Positions 26,633-36,706 of a DNA stretch of 64,000 nt are shown here, piece after piece. The stretch is taken from positions 3,038,001 through 3,102,000 of the forward strand of contig CM082593.2 of the NCBI GenBank assembly GCA_040954595.2, in the 5' to 3' direction. The stretch's first letter is position 1; each line of letters begins with the position of its first letter. The DNA comes from Balanoglossus misakiensis. Taxonomy: Eukaryota > Hemichordata. The notes under the pieces were generated by a model, which ran no database searches, was not told where the DNA came from, and saw only the letters and a program-made list of their open reading frames with translations. The position numbers and the translations under genes were made by a program.

Positions 26633-27241
26633 TCCATGTCTTATGGTGTGTTTTGCCTGTCTGTAAAAAATGGCGATAAAAAAATCACAGAGTGCATTTA
26701 TAGTGTCAATTTAAATTCTGCTTGAAATGATCAACATAACTTTGAGTCATCAAAAGATATGCATAAAAATATTAAAAAGAAAGAATTTAAGGCAATGAAC
26801 ACTAGTGGACATCAAGACCACTGAAGGCTTAAAGAAAACTCCTTGAAATTTGAAATATTTGAGCAAAACTCGTCATTTGCAAACTTTTTTTTAATGTTAG
26901 TCCTTTGACTTATAAATTTACCCCCTTGCTTGTACTCACAGCCACCCCTTCATTCTAATGAAACTGGCCATTTACATTACAAAAGTGGGTAGGTTGATGA
27001 GAGAATAATTCTTGCCATTAACAGGAAACACACCTTGTTCCACCACACAACACACTGTGAAATCTGTATGCAGAAATTTTCATTAGTTGCTAGAGTCACT
27101 TTTGATCAGTTACCAACCAATGTTAGTGTAATTCTTGCAGTGGTTAATTTTGTCAGTAGTTTGTTGATTTTTTTGTTGCCATGGTAGCTGTATTTGTTGA
27201 TGCTATCAACCCAGTTGCTCCTTTTCCTGTATATATATTCG

Positions 27242-27247
27242 AATAAA
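27242..27247 (+). terminator. Candidate UNC5 polyadenylation signal AATAAA
   Basis: The first canonical AATAAA I find downstream of the UNC5 stop. A T-rich and GT-rich stretch follows within about 60-100 bases, as expected for a downstream element. Earlier non-canonical signals may also be used. Confidence 0.5.
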
Positions 27248-28795
27248 GAGGCTTTATCATTGTCAATATAAACAATTATGGCTGAGCGTCCTCATTTCTG
27301 TACATTGTTACGTAGGAGAAGTTTTTCTATTGTTTTTGTGGCCAGGTGCGCCTATGTTTATTTCTTTATAATTTAACATATTAGCGTGACCAGGTGTTAG
27401 TTTTTGGTCGTATCAAAACCATCCAGTGCCACGTTGTCGGGTGGCACATTTTGATTCTGGTCTGGTAGCTGTGCCGTCGCCTTGGAGGAGTTTTGGGAGC
27501 CCACCGTACGGAGTTTGCCTGTCGACTGTGGTAAATAGACTGGTTTGTTGTACGTGTGCTGTCTTTGACCATTTCAAAACCACTCTTCGTAAAAAAACAA
27601 GAATAAGTTTGGGCCTAACTTCTATTTTCAGAACTGGTTCAAAACCCGCAACACGCGTTAGGCTACCCCTCGCCTTCGTTTTTGCTCGATTCCTGTACCA
27701 CGTATCGGTCCATGCTTGCAGACAGTTTACCAAATCTTGATAAACTGAAACGAGACGGAGACTTGAATTGGAAAGTTCTTTTGATAGAGCTCTCCTTTTA
27801 TTACCTCAGAACTCACCTGAGATAATTGTTATCGCTTTTTCTGTGTTTGTGTCTATCTGTTGTTGGCACGATATGATCAGATTTTGATCAGCTTTGACGT
27901 AGCTATATTTTGGAATGACGAGAACTGATTAGTTTTTTGGTGACAGTGGGCAGTGAATTATGTAAAAAGAAAAAAGAAAAATCGCCGTCATGCAAGACGT
28001 CAAGACACTCCAGGTGTATGGCTTATTGGGACATCACACCCATTTTGTATCTTATTCGCACGTGTTTAGATGCCGATGATACTTACTTAAATATAGGACC
28101 CTTCATCGTTCGAAAATTCTTAATGAACTTATTTTAGTTTGAAATGAAGATACTTTTAAAAGTTGCAGCTCGTGCTTTTAAAGTTTCGATGGCTATAACT
28201 TTCTGCTGTGGTTTTATGTATTTTTGTTTTGTGTATTCTGTGGTCAAATCTTCGGGGTGGAATCCAAGTTCCTTCCGCAAAAACTAAACACAGACCACAT
28301 GGCACAAGAGCTGCCACGTACTGTTTATAGAAATTTCACGATTTTAGTGACTTTCAACTTTCCCAAGACTTACTGAGAGGTCGGTGTAAACCCGAAAACA
28401 AATTTAAATTCATTACATTTTCCAATATTTGGACATTCCGTATATATTTGTGGATTTTTTTGGATGGTTGATTTATTTTATTTTCAGTAACACGTTTACT
28501 TGCCTAGTTCATTTATGAATGTGTAGGCCCCTACACTGCTATTGTGCAAGGGAACAAGAGCTTCCGATTGTAAAAGTCCTGACCCGATGTGACCGATAAC
28601 CTTACTTGATCTCAACGTAAAAAAACATGTGACCTGTTATTTATTACCTAGTCACGCGGGGTATTTTAACAGACGTGCGTTTTCCCCAGTTCTACACGTC
28701 ATAAACAGCAAAGGCAGTTAAAAAGGAAAGCTATCACGTGGCTGAATCTCGGGACAGTTGATTTTCGGTTTCTCGAAAGTAATATTTTTGCAAGC

Positions 28796-30106
28796 ATGGA
28801 GAAAAATGTGGCACCAGAACAAAACGACACTGAAGGTGAGGAGGCTCACGTGATGAAGGGCACACACTGTCCTTCACCCCCGGGGTCACCCCATTTCCCT
28901 TGCCCACAAACTTGGACGTTGTTGGTAGGGGGCGTAGCTGGTAACAGTACCTCAACCCTTTCACCTATCTGCATTGCTTCAGTGCTGTCCGCGTGTTTCA
29001 AAACTGAGCCTCAATCTATATTTGCATTTTGAAGGTCTAAATATATACCACAGGTGGCTTTCCATAGGTCATAGGCGATATGATACATGGTATGATACTG
29101 AATTCTTTTCTGAAATAATTTTCAGCTCGAAAAGAAGAAATCATCCAATTAACGAAAACGCTTATTAATGCCATCTCCTTGAGGGACTGCGAAACGTATC
29201 TGTAAGTATTTCTGGTCGTAGTGTATACAGCAAGCATTTGGGTCTATTACTAGGAATTGACATCAGAATTGGGTTCTTGTTTTGCAATTCAATCACATTT
29301 TGTGAAGGTTTTTGGTTTTATGAGTAATTATAATAATGTCGGAAAGTTAGTTTCCCATATTTGTGTGACATTAAGTAATGGACCCCTTTCTGTTATTTCT
29401 AAGTAAACTGACCGACGCAAACCCCTCTTGCTTTGAGCCGGAGACTATGGGTGATCTCGTCGAGGGATTAGACTTTCATAAATTCTTTTTCAACAACCGT
29501 AAGTGAATATTTTTAATAGGCAAATGTCTGAGATGGGTTGGTGCAATGGGAGAATGGCTAGAAAGCCTACTTCTGCTCTTGTCATTTTCATGAAATTATT
29601 AGCCTGATATAGCATTTAAATTCGTTCTTCAGTTCCTAAACTTTCACCCGAGGAATGTGTGACCACCATGGTAAACCCTCTCGTACACTTGCTGTCCGAT
29701 GACATAGCCTGCATTGCTTATACAAGACTGCGACAAACTATGACTGGGTAAGTTTGCTGTAGGGGCTTACATTTAGGGGCCCATTCGCCATACTGAGATT
29801 GTAATCTAGCTAGGGGGTCTAAGTGGATGTTGATGCCAGTTCCCCTAGCAAGGTTAGCTACATCTCTGTACATACGAAGAATGTAAAGGCACAGTGTTTA
29901 TTGTGCAGTAAAAAACTTGAAATTCAGAAAACAACTGCCTGGGGTATTATTGGTTGATTGTCTGATGGTTTCTCTTTATTCTTTTCCTTCAACCATGCAG
30001 GCCGAATAGTTATCAGACTGCAAAGTCCAATGAAACTCGGGTCTGGGTAAAGAAAAATGGCAACTGGCGAGTTGTGCATGTTCATCGCTCAAATTCTACT
30101 ATCTGA
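28796..30106 (+). CDS. Stand-alone CaMKII association (hub) domain protein, 143 aa
   Basis: Five exons: 28796-28835, 29126-29201, 29404-29498, 29633-29747, 30001-30106 (stop 30104-30106); 432 bases in one frame, all GT-AG. The start has a good context (A at -3, G at +4). Thirteen residues unique to this gene (MEKNVAPEQNDTE) precede ARKEEIIQLTKTLINAIS, the start of a CaMKII hub. Further hub signatures are FEPETMGDLVEGLDFHKFFF, DIACIAYTRLRQ and NETRVWVKKNGNWRVVHVHR. The hub is nearly the whole protein: no kinase, autoinhibitory segment, transmembrane helix or signal peptide. In CaMKII this domain forms the 12-14-subunit ring. Exons 2 and 3 are 76 and 95 bases, lengths I recall for vertebrate CAMK2 hub exons; the last hub exon is split here by an extra intron. 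A true CaMKII starts about 5.5 kb downstream on the same strand, suggesting partial duplication. Oligomerisation with that kinase is inference. Confidence 0.93.
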
Positions 30107-30174
30107 ATGCGTACCCATGACGACCAATGATTCATCAAATAATACACATAGGACACAGGGAATCAGTCCACAAT

Positions 30175-30180
30175 TTTATT
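30175..30180 (-). terminator. Candidate annexin polyadenylation signal
   Basis: TTTATT on the plus strand is AATAAA on the annexin strand, about 635 bases past the annexin stop. Several ATTAAA variants lie closer (for example near 30551 and 30484), so the site actually used is uncertain. Confidence 0.35.
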
Positions 30181-30331
30181 CATGATTAATTAAAATACTA
30201 GTTGCAGTAACATGGGAGTACATGTACACGTTTACCAATAATGCTAAAACAAAATACGCTGTACTGTTGTTCGTTGAGGGCACTGTATTACAACACGTCT
30301 TCCAGAAGAAATTTGAATGACATATCTTTTT

Positions 30332-30337
30332 AATAAA
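30332..30337 (+). terminator. Candidate hub-gene polyadenylation signal AATAAA
   Basis: A canonical AATAAA 226 bases downstream of the stop of the CaMKII-hub gene, the first canonical one on this strand. Confidence 0.5.
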
Positions 30338-30815
30338 ACTGACAAGAAACCGTTAAGTTTTGTGTATATCACACTCCTTCTTCACTGCAACACTATTTTG
30401 ATTTTTCTTTGTCTCAAAGCATATAAGTACATATGGAATGTGGAATTTGTAAACATCATTCTGAAATACAATGCCCTTCAAAATTTAATATATAACTGAT
30501 CTGTTTTGCATTGTACTCTTCATAAACATAAAAAAATATTGATCATTGGTTTTAATATCACCTACTTCGTAAGTGTTATATATTATTGATTCAATATGGG
30601 TTTGTGAAAATATGTACATATATGTAATATATATATAAAATAATACATACTCTACAAACTAAAATATTAAAAGCAGAAACATTTACACACAAGATTGTAC
30701 GACAAAACATTAAGGATACCCGCATTTTGACTTCTCTACGCAAAGCCATATACTACAGGTTTCTTTATGTTACAAATAGCGAAGCGTTTTCTAATGAATT
30801 GTTTGTGCTGTGTCT

Positions 30816-32706
30816 TCAATTACGTCCAACGATCGCTAGCAACAGCTTCCTGTAATCTCCACTAGTGTCCTCCTCGATCATCTTGAACAGCGTCTTGTGA
30901 TACCTCTCCAAGAATGCTTGCTTGATTTCAACAAGATCAATCTATGAAAGTCAACGAAAGACCATGTAGGGTCAATGTTTTTTTATGGCAAAGATAGTAT
31001 GGCAAAGATAGATGCTTTGTTCTATCTATATTATTTATTTTTCTTATAGGGGCAAATGGTGTCTGTTTTCAGAGAGAAAACATCAGCCTTACCTCTGATC
31101 TAGTGACGACAACTCTGATAAGAGTGTGGTCATCGGTACCTAAACCATGCATCGCGCGATACAGACGATCAGCGAAATAAACAGGACGACTCTTCACACA
31201 TTGTGCTGAGGAGAAATTGAAAAAAAAAATACAAAAGATTAAATCATGACACGGCCAGCAGGCCTTAGAATGATCCACACTGAAAGTTGAAGTAAGGTTT
31301 CACCTTTGACCTATGAACTGTGACTCACCGATAGCCATCATTCCGTCACGCACGTCACCTGAGAATTCACGCTTGATGCTGTTGAGGATGTCACGCTGTG
31401 AAATCTGTCAGACAGAAATTACGAAAAAATTAAGCAAACAAAAGAGAATTTTTTAAGCAAACTTTCCATAGTAATTGTGACCATAAACCCACACAGGTGT
31501 CTGTAGGAAAGTCTCACACAAAAGTTACCATAGCAACACATCACACACACAACAAACTCACCATAATATACTCCTTGAATGTAGCTCTCAGCTGAGCGAA
31601 GTTCCTCACTGCAAGAATCTTGTTGAACGTCGACTCATCTGTTCCCCATTTTCCTTCTCCCGCTTGATACAAATCATTGGCATCCTTCCTTGCCTTCTCT
31701 TCGTCCACATCATTCCCTTCATCGCGGTTGCCCTGGAAACAATGAGTAACTGAACAATTAGAGGGATCAATTGTTACTTTCCATATTAAATGACCACTAT
31801 TGTAACACTAATAGTGTTCTACTTCATACAGCATGCCAAACAGTTCAGCTTTATCAAAACATCTTACCTGACACATTGAGACCAGCAATCGTTTGAAATG
31901 TCCGCTAGTATCTCCAATGCAGTCGTTTTCTAATGACTTGCCAAATTCTGAGGAATACAAGAGAATATTTCTTGAAATCATATGTCACAAAAAACAAGGG
32001 CGAAGTCACAGTTGAACTAAGAGGGGTGGCTGTCCTTATCAGCTAACTGCCCACCCAGCCCTGAAGCTCAGTTGAACGTGTCTTAAGGTGCCAGCTAGGT
32101 CATACCTGTCTTGTAGGTGCTAACTATCTCCCTGATTTCTTCGTTGGTTCGCGTGCACAAAATTTCAATCAGAATCTCTTCATTGGTACCCAAACCCTAA
32201 AAGAAACAAAGATAGATGTTTGTAATGAGAAAATCAAAATGATGACAAAATAAGTTGCAATGGCTGAAGTTAAGCATCTGGTTTTCCATTTGACCCATGA
32301 CCTTTGATAAACCCTGGACTTTAAACTGACCTTGATAGCATGGTGTATGGACCAGGCATCATAGTAAGTGGTGGGCATGAAGAGCGCCATCACAGTCTCT
32401 TTTAGGTCACCACTCAATTCAGACTGCAGGTCCTTGATCAAATCCTTATAAGGGGAAAAAGACAAATCTCACGTTAATATGTAGTGGAAATAGAAAATCT
32501 ATAAATCCTGAATATGGTAGTATGAGGTTTGTACAGTCTGCCAAAGAACACCCATTTTAGTTATCAAGGTTGGCTGCTCACCTTGCCGAACATGGTCTTG
32601 AACTGTAGTTTGAGTTTCTGTCTCTGTTCGTTGGATCTTGAAGTGATTAAGGTGATGATAGCTTGCTCATCAGTGCCTGTTCAGAGAAAACAAATCTGTC
32701 ATTGTT

Positions 32707-32759
<53 letters not shown>

Positions 32760-34247
32760 GTGTGTCTGCCTGTGATCATGTCAATATTAATGATACTTCC
32801 CTCTTTCCCTCACTTACCCAATCCCTTCATGGCTTTCCTGATGATCTCAGCATCTTGCTCAGCATCAAACGGATTGGCCGGCCTGACTGTGCCGTGACAC
32901 TCAAACGGCTGATCCCGTATTTTGAAATCCTGCTCCTCTTTAATCTTCGCAGGTTTTTCCATGGGTGGCGGTACCTTGGAAGAACAAAGTGAAGACAGGT
33001 TGTACACTGTAAACACTCACGCAAGCGTCAGTAGTACACGGATGCATTATAAAACCATCTCAAACTTGTTTATACCTTTGGTTTGGGCTTGGAAACCTTT
33101 TTCTGTACAGGAGCTGGTGGTGCCATCATTTGCGTATTATCTGCAAGAAAATTTTCACTTGTCAAAGAAAAATTTCAAATCTTGCATCAAAAATAAAGAA
33201 TAGATGCTTGATATTCTTATATAAACAACCAAGCCGTAAAAAAATTCTGAGTAAAAACATCAGCCAATTCATACCTGGTTGTGCAGCATAACTTGGAGCA
33301 GGGACAAGAGTTGGAGGAGGGGGTTGTGGTTGGTACTGTATATTTGATGGCGGGGTCGCTTGTTGTTGCTGGCTGTAGATGTTTATGTTTGCCGGTACGG
33401 GAGCCACTCCGGGGGTGGTGAATCCAGCTGCAGCCTGCGGAGGAGGGTATCCGTATCCTGTTGCTGGAAGAAGAGAAAGTTGGAAAAGAGAACAGAAAGA
33501 TATAATGTTAACACAAGGAAAATTTAAATCATGCACTCCCTCTGTTAATGATGTACCTCCCACACCTCGAGTCCGATTTTGAATTGGCTTTGTCGAAGTT
33601 TCAGGTAGGCAAGATATTGAACTAGACTGCCAACAGTCCTTTGGGCCCTTTTTCACTTGGTTTATGATGACAAGCATTCCTACCTGGCTGTCCTGGACCT
33701 GCTCCCCAAGTCTGGCCTGGAGGAGGAGGGGGTCCACTTGAGGGTGGGGGTCCAGGTTGCATCTGGGGTGGGTAGGCTCCCATCTGTGGTTGCTGCGGGA
33801 TCAACAGGAAATGCAAAATCTGACTGTGAACTCACATTCTCATGATCATGACTTTGAGTTCAGCGGTATGACAATGTGTATGTAATTTTGACATGATAAT
33901 ACTGTATAGGTACTGTAGTTATTAAGCAAATTAATGTTACATTATATTATATCAATTATATTTTAATTGTTACTTACGCCTGCTGATATACTGACTGTTA
34001 TGTTGCCAGGCTGAGGTTGGGGGTAACCACCTGGCCCCCCGGGTGGGTATGCACCCATCCCTCCAGGAGGAGGTGGGTAGCCTCCTTGTCCACCCGGTGG
34101 TGGGTAGCCACCTTGTACACCTGGTGGTGGGTAGCCACCTTGTACACCTGGTGGTGGGTAGCCTCCTTGCCCACCCGGTGGTGGGTAGCCTCCTTGCCCA
34201 CCCGGTGGTGGGTAGCCATAACCACCTGATGGAGGGGGGTAGCTCAT
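30816..34247 (-). CDS. ANXA7: Annexin of the A7/A11 type with Pro/Gly/Tyr-rich N-terminus
   Basis: Calcium-dependent phospholipid-binding protein. Thirteen coding exons on the minus strand: 34247-33978, 33792-33684, 33463-33275, 33140-33076, 32974-32818, 32676-32582, 32444-32331, 32196-32106, 31947-31868, 31732-31562, 31404-31329, 31205-31093, 30941-30816 (stop 30818-30816). Total 1656 bases in one frame, 551 residues, near the size of A7/A11. Residues 1 to about 235 are low-complexity, rich in G, Y, P and Q; 238-551 hold four annexin repeats. Each repeat has a GxGT-type calcium loop: [33 protein letters not shown]. Exon 11 is started at 31404 because the added ISQ keeps the family's spacing before RDIL; an AG 9 bases on (31395) would drop it. 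LLVSMCQGNRDE and the end LLLAIVG favour A7 over A11, but an invertebrate gene may predate that split. It is convergent with the hub gene and divergent from CaMKII. Confidence 0.95.
32709..32759. repeat. (ATC)17 trinucleotide repeat inside a 141-base annexin intron
   Basis: Seventeen ATC units, reading (GAT)n on the annexin strand, fill over a third of the short intron between the exons that start and continue annexin repeat 1. The polyhistidine open frame on the plus strand is a translation of this repeat only. Confidence 0.97.
34021..34235 (-). repeat. Coding minisatellite: 27-base GYPPPGGQG units in annexin exon 1
   Basis: Five nearly identical 9-residue units (GYPPPGGQG or GYPPPGVQG, 27 bases each) stand in tandem, followed by degenerate units ([26 protein letters not shown]). 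The units are close to identical at the DNA level, so copy number may vary between alleles. Known family parallel: annexin A7 and A11 tails are Pro/Gly/Tyr-rich and drive self-association or partner binding. Confidence 0.92.
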
Positions 34248-34288
34248 GGTATGGTAAGAATTGTAGGGGGAGTGTGCAAGGAAGCAAT
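34248..34288 (-). other. Annexin 5' UTR part of the first coding exon
   Basis: On the minus strand a TTTTGCAG acceptor ends at 34289, so the start-codon exon probably begins at 34288 with about 41 untranslated bases. This implies an upstream non-coding exon. Confidence 0.6.
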
Positions 34289-34841
34289 CTGCAAAATCAA
34301 TTAAAATGTGATCATGATGTCAGCTGCTACTGTCATGTTGTTCAACAATGCCATACGTGTTGTTGTCTAAAACATATCGATTTAAGAATAACGGTGCGCT
34401 ATGTGCCCCCCTCAGAATGTTTTAAAGATGGCGCGTTTTGTTTGTTTACAATTTTGACTGGTTGCCTGGACGCCTACTGATGATCGCTGCATTGAATAGT
34501 AATCCAATAGCTACTGCAGATAGTGTGACGCAAAGTGACAAATGCCTAGTGCCTGTGTTGGCGTAACTGCAGGGAGTTATCGAGGAGCTGATCGCCATCA
34601 TAACGACTCAAAACACTGTTGTTGCTATCCATTTGAACTTTGCATAGTGAAATGTGATGCCCATTTCTTGAGCACGGTTCCGTAGCTCGAAGTAGGGAAA
34701 ATAGTTTTTACTGACACAGAAAGACCATTAAATACACAAAAACATCATCCAGTGAAAGTAAAAATTAGGTTCGATTATCTAATATCTGTCTTTTACGTTT
34801 AAAACGGCACAGTTCAGAGCGACAGTGAACTGTACACTCAC

Positions 34842-34925
34842 CTGAAGGTCGACGTCTCTCCGCTTCACGTCATCCGGCAAATTTACATACGGTCATGACC
34901 TTTTACCTCACGGAACCCCGACGTC
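34842..34925 (-). other. Probable annexin 5' non-coding exon (5' limit unknown)
   Basis: On the minus strand CTTCAG|GTGAGTG gives a strong donor at 34841, which would pair with the acceptor at 34289 to make a 5' UTR intron of about 550 bases. The exon lies in a CpG-richer patch with two GACGTC palindromes (34851-34856 and 34920-34925). I cannot see the transcription start; the upper limit given is only a guess. Confidence 0.4.
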
Positions 34926-35205
34926 GCGACGCATCTCGATAATTTATTCACGCACCCACACGGGCGATGGCATTATGATGCAGGGCGCCATCGAGTGTTG
35001 GGAACGTACTCCAGCAGGGTTATGCCACGTTGAGCTTTATCAAATGTTTCATGACATCATGATATAAATTCTTCCGATGATAAAATGATAGATATATAGA
35101 TAGATATAATTATTATAATAGATATATAGATAGATGTATAGACTGATAGACGATGGGATGGATGGTTGGTTGGTTGGTTGGTTGTTTAGATAGATAGATA
35201 GATAT

Positions 35206-35258
<53 letters not shown>

Positions 35259-35262
35259 GAAA

Positions 35263-35325
<63 letters not shown>

Positions 35326-35637
35326 AAAAATAAATAAAAAAAAAGTGATGAGCTAAAACAAAGTAACTTTGGTATGATAATTTTATATGGACATTTGTGG
35401 AAATCTATTTATGTTGTGACAAAGCTCACTATCAATTCTAGAGAGCATGCATTTCCGCTATGTGCTTTATTTTACTTTTAGTTCCGTAATTCGGTGCAAC
35501 GGCCGTTGTCTCGACTTCTACGTAGTATTACTATCGCTCTGTATAAACACTATTCATCTGACCACACCCCCTTCTGTAAATGGTAGCACCCTCTTCATTA
35601 TCTGTCAATCATCAATTAATATCATGTTCATTTCAAA
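34926..35637. promoter_or_regulatory. Divergent intergenic region between annexin (-) and CaMKII (+)
   Basis: Both genes are read away from this roughly 0.7-kb stretch, so it should hold both promoters and the CaMKII 5' UTR. A microsatellite cluster (35086-35344) fills its middle. No reliable TATA box can be assigned; TATAAA at about 35541 is only a weak candidate. Confidence 0.5.
35086..35344. repeat. Cluster of GATA, GGTT, GACA and AAAT tetranucleotide repeats
   Basis: Successive simple-repeat blocks: GATA/ATAT-rich (from 35086), GGTT (about 35164-35183), GATA (about 35188-35202), GACA (about 35211-35256) and AAAT (about 35261-35344). Each block differs from its neighbour by one or two bases of the unit, as expected from stepwise slippage. 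Confidence 0.95.
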
Positions 35638-36706
35638 ATGGCCGCCCAAACAACCACTACGAATTTTAGCGACGAATATGAACTAAAAGAAGAGCTCGGA
35701 AAGTAAGTATTTGGTGGAATTGTTGATATTTGGGACTATCAATGTATCCTCTGTCCTGTCTGAAAATTTCGTGACCGTGCGATGTGCGGTTCTTAAAATT
35801 TAACCGGATTTATTTCCATCGCAGGGGCGCCTTCAGTATAGTGAAACGGTGTGTGCGAAAATCTACGGGTCAGGAATTTGCGGCGAAAATCATCAATACA
35901 AAGAAGTTATCAGCCCGAGGTAAGGGATTATCATTATTAGGCTTGTACAAAGATAAGACAAGATATTTCGCCGGCTGTGGATTAAAACGAGAGTGTAGAA
36001 TCGGCTGTCGGCCATGTTGGAAGTGGGAAATTGTAAATGAATGTTCAGACGTGGGATCGCAGTGCGGCAACACACAGACGTCTCGACCGCTCATGCACTG
36101 ACAATGAAGCGATATATTTCGAATATAAGACACCGTTATGATGAGAAATAGGGGAAAATTTTGATGTAAAAATGTCAAAATCGACTCCGTGTCTGTGTTT
36201 TTCTGTTGTCTTGCGATGAATTTGTAGGGCGTTTTGTGTTTTCACGGGTCCAACCATGACAGATCCGTGTCTTGTTTTCTCCCATGGAGGCCTCCGACCG
36301 ATATAGTAGACGAATGCGACAACGATTTTCTCCTTTTCTGATCGAACTAGCGATGTACATCTGGTTCTCCTTCATTAGCTGACAGCTTGGTCCTCATTCC
36401 TAAAAGGAGATCTGTGAAAAGTAGAACAGTCCCCCCACCATTGCTTGTTTGGTGTGATACGAAACGGTCTTCTGTGTGTTTGGATGAGGCCATTGAGAGG
36501 GGGGCGTAACGCCATCGTATGTGCCACTGTTCACCGGCACGTTCGTTGCGTTTCACGTCGCGCCATATAGAATACACGTTGTCGAATAAAATATCGTTGT
36601 GTACAGAAGGCGAATATGCAGTGTAATTGTCTTAATTTCGTTTCAGACTTTCAGAAGTTGGAGCGAGAGGCCCGCATCTGCCGACTTTTGAAGCATCCAA
36701 ATATAG
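35638..36706 (+). CDS. CAMK2: CaMKII kinase, coding exons 1-3 (gene continues past the window)
   Basis: Calcium/calmodulin-dependent protein kinase II, a cytosolic Ser/Thr kinase. Exons 35638-35702, 35825-35919 and 36647-36706 join in frame with exon 4 (63193-63247). The start codon has a favourable context (A at -3, G at +4). The protein opens [20 protein letters not shown], then the glycine loop [11 protein letters not shown] (residues 21-31) and the ATP-binding lysine in [11 protein letters not shown] (Lys43), then [20 protein letters not shown]. Coding lengths 65, 95, 60 and 55 bases with phases 2, 1, 1, 2 match vertebrate CAMK2 genes as I recall them. Intron 2 (35920-36646) is 727 bases and shows nothing of note. 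The catalytic loop, regulatory segment and this gene's own hub must lie beyond the right edge. Which alpha/beta/gamma/delta form it corresponds to is not a meaningful question if the species has one CaMKII. Confidence 0.97.

Larger units (their letters stand above)
24209..28795 (+). other. UNC5 3' UTR (probable, to about 27,265) and intergenic sequence
   Basis: No coding exon is recognised between the UNC5 stop and the start of the CaMKII-hub gene. A canonical AATAAA at 27242-27247, followed by T/GT-rich sequence, is the best candidate for the UNC5 poly(A) site and would give a 3' UTR of about 3 kb. The stretch holds a C12/G11 inverted homopolymer pair (26603-26632). A more GC-rich patch at about 27400-27740 is open for about 105 codons on both strands and contains a B-box-like GGTTCAAAACC (27636-27646), possibly a decayed SINE. 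Confidence 0.6.
30107..30815. other. Tail-to-tail spacer between the hub gene and the annexin gene
   Basis: AT-rich sequence between two convergent stops, holding both 3' UTRs. It includes a plus-strand AATAAA at 30332-30337 and a minus-strand AATAAA at 30180-30175. If both are used, the mature transcripts overlap. No other gene is seen. Confidence 0.75.

Noticed and set aside
24209-28795. A kinase domain upstream of the hub-only gene, which would make it a second full CaMKII
   Set aside because: No kinase motifs are seen on the plus strand between UNC5 and 28796, and the hub gene has its own start codon in a good context.
29790-29865. Possible hairpin (TAGCTAGGGG .. CCCCTAGC) in the last hub-gene intron
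   Set aside because: The arms are short and interrupted; not beyond chance.
32663-32992. Open frame with polyhistidine, plus strand
   Set aside because: It is antisense to annexin exons and a translation of (ATC)17 in an intron.
33998-34287. Three further open frames over the annexin first exon, both strands
   Set aside because: They are shadows of the GYPPPGGQG repeat; splicing and homology support only the frame starting at 34247.
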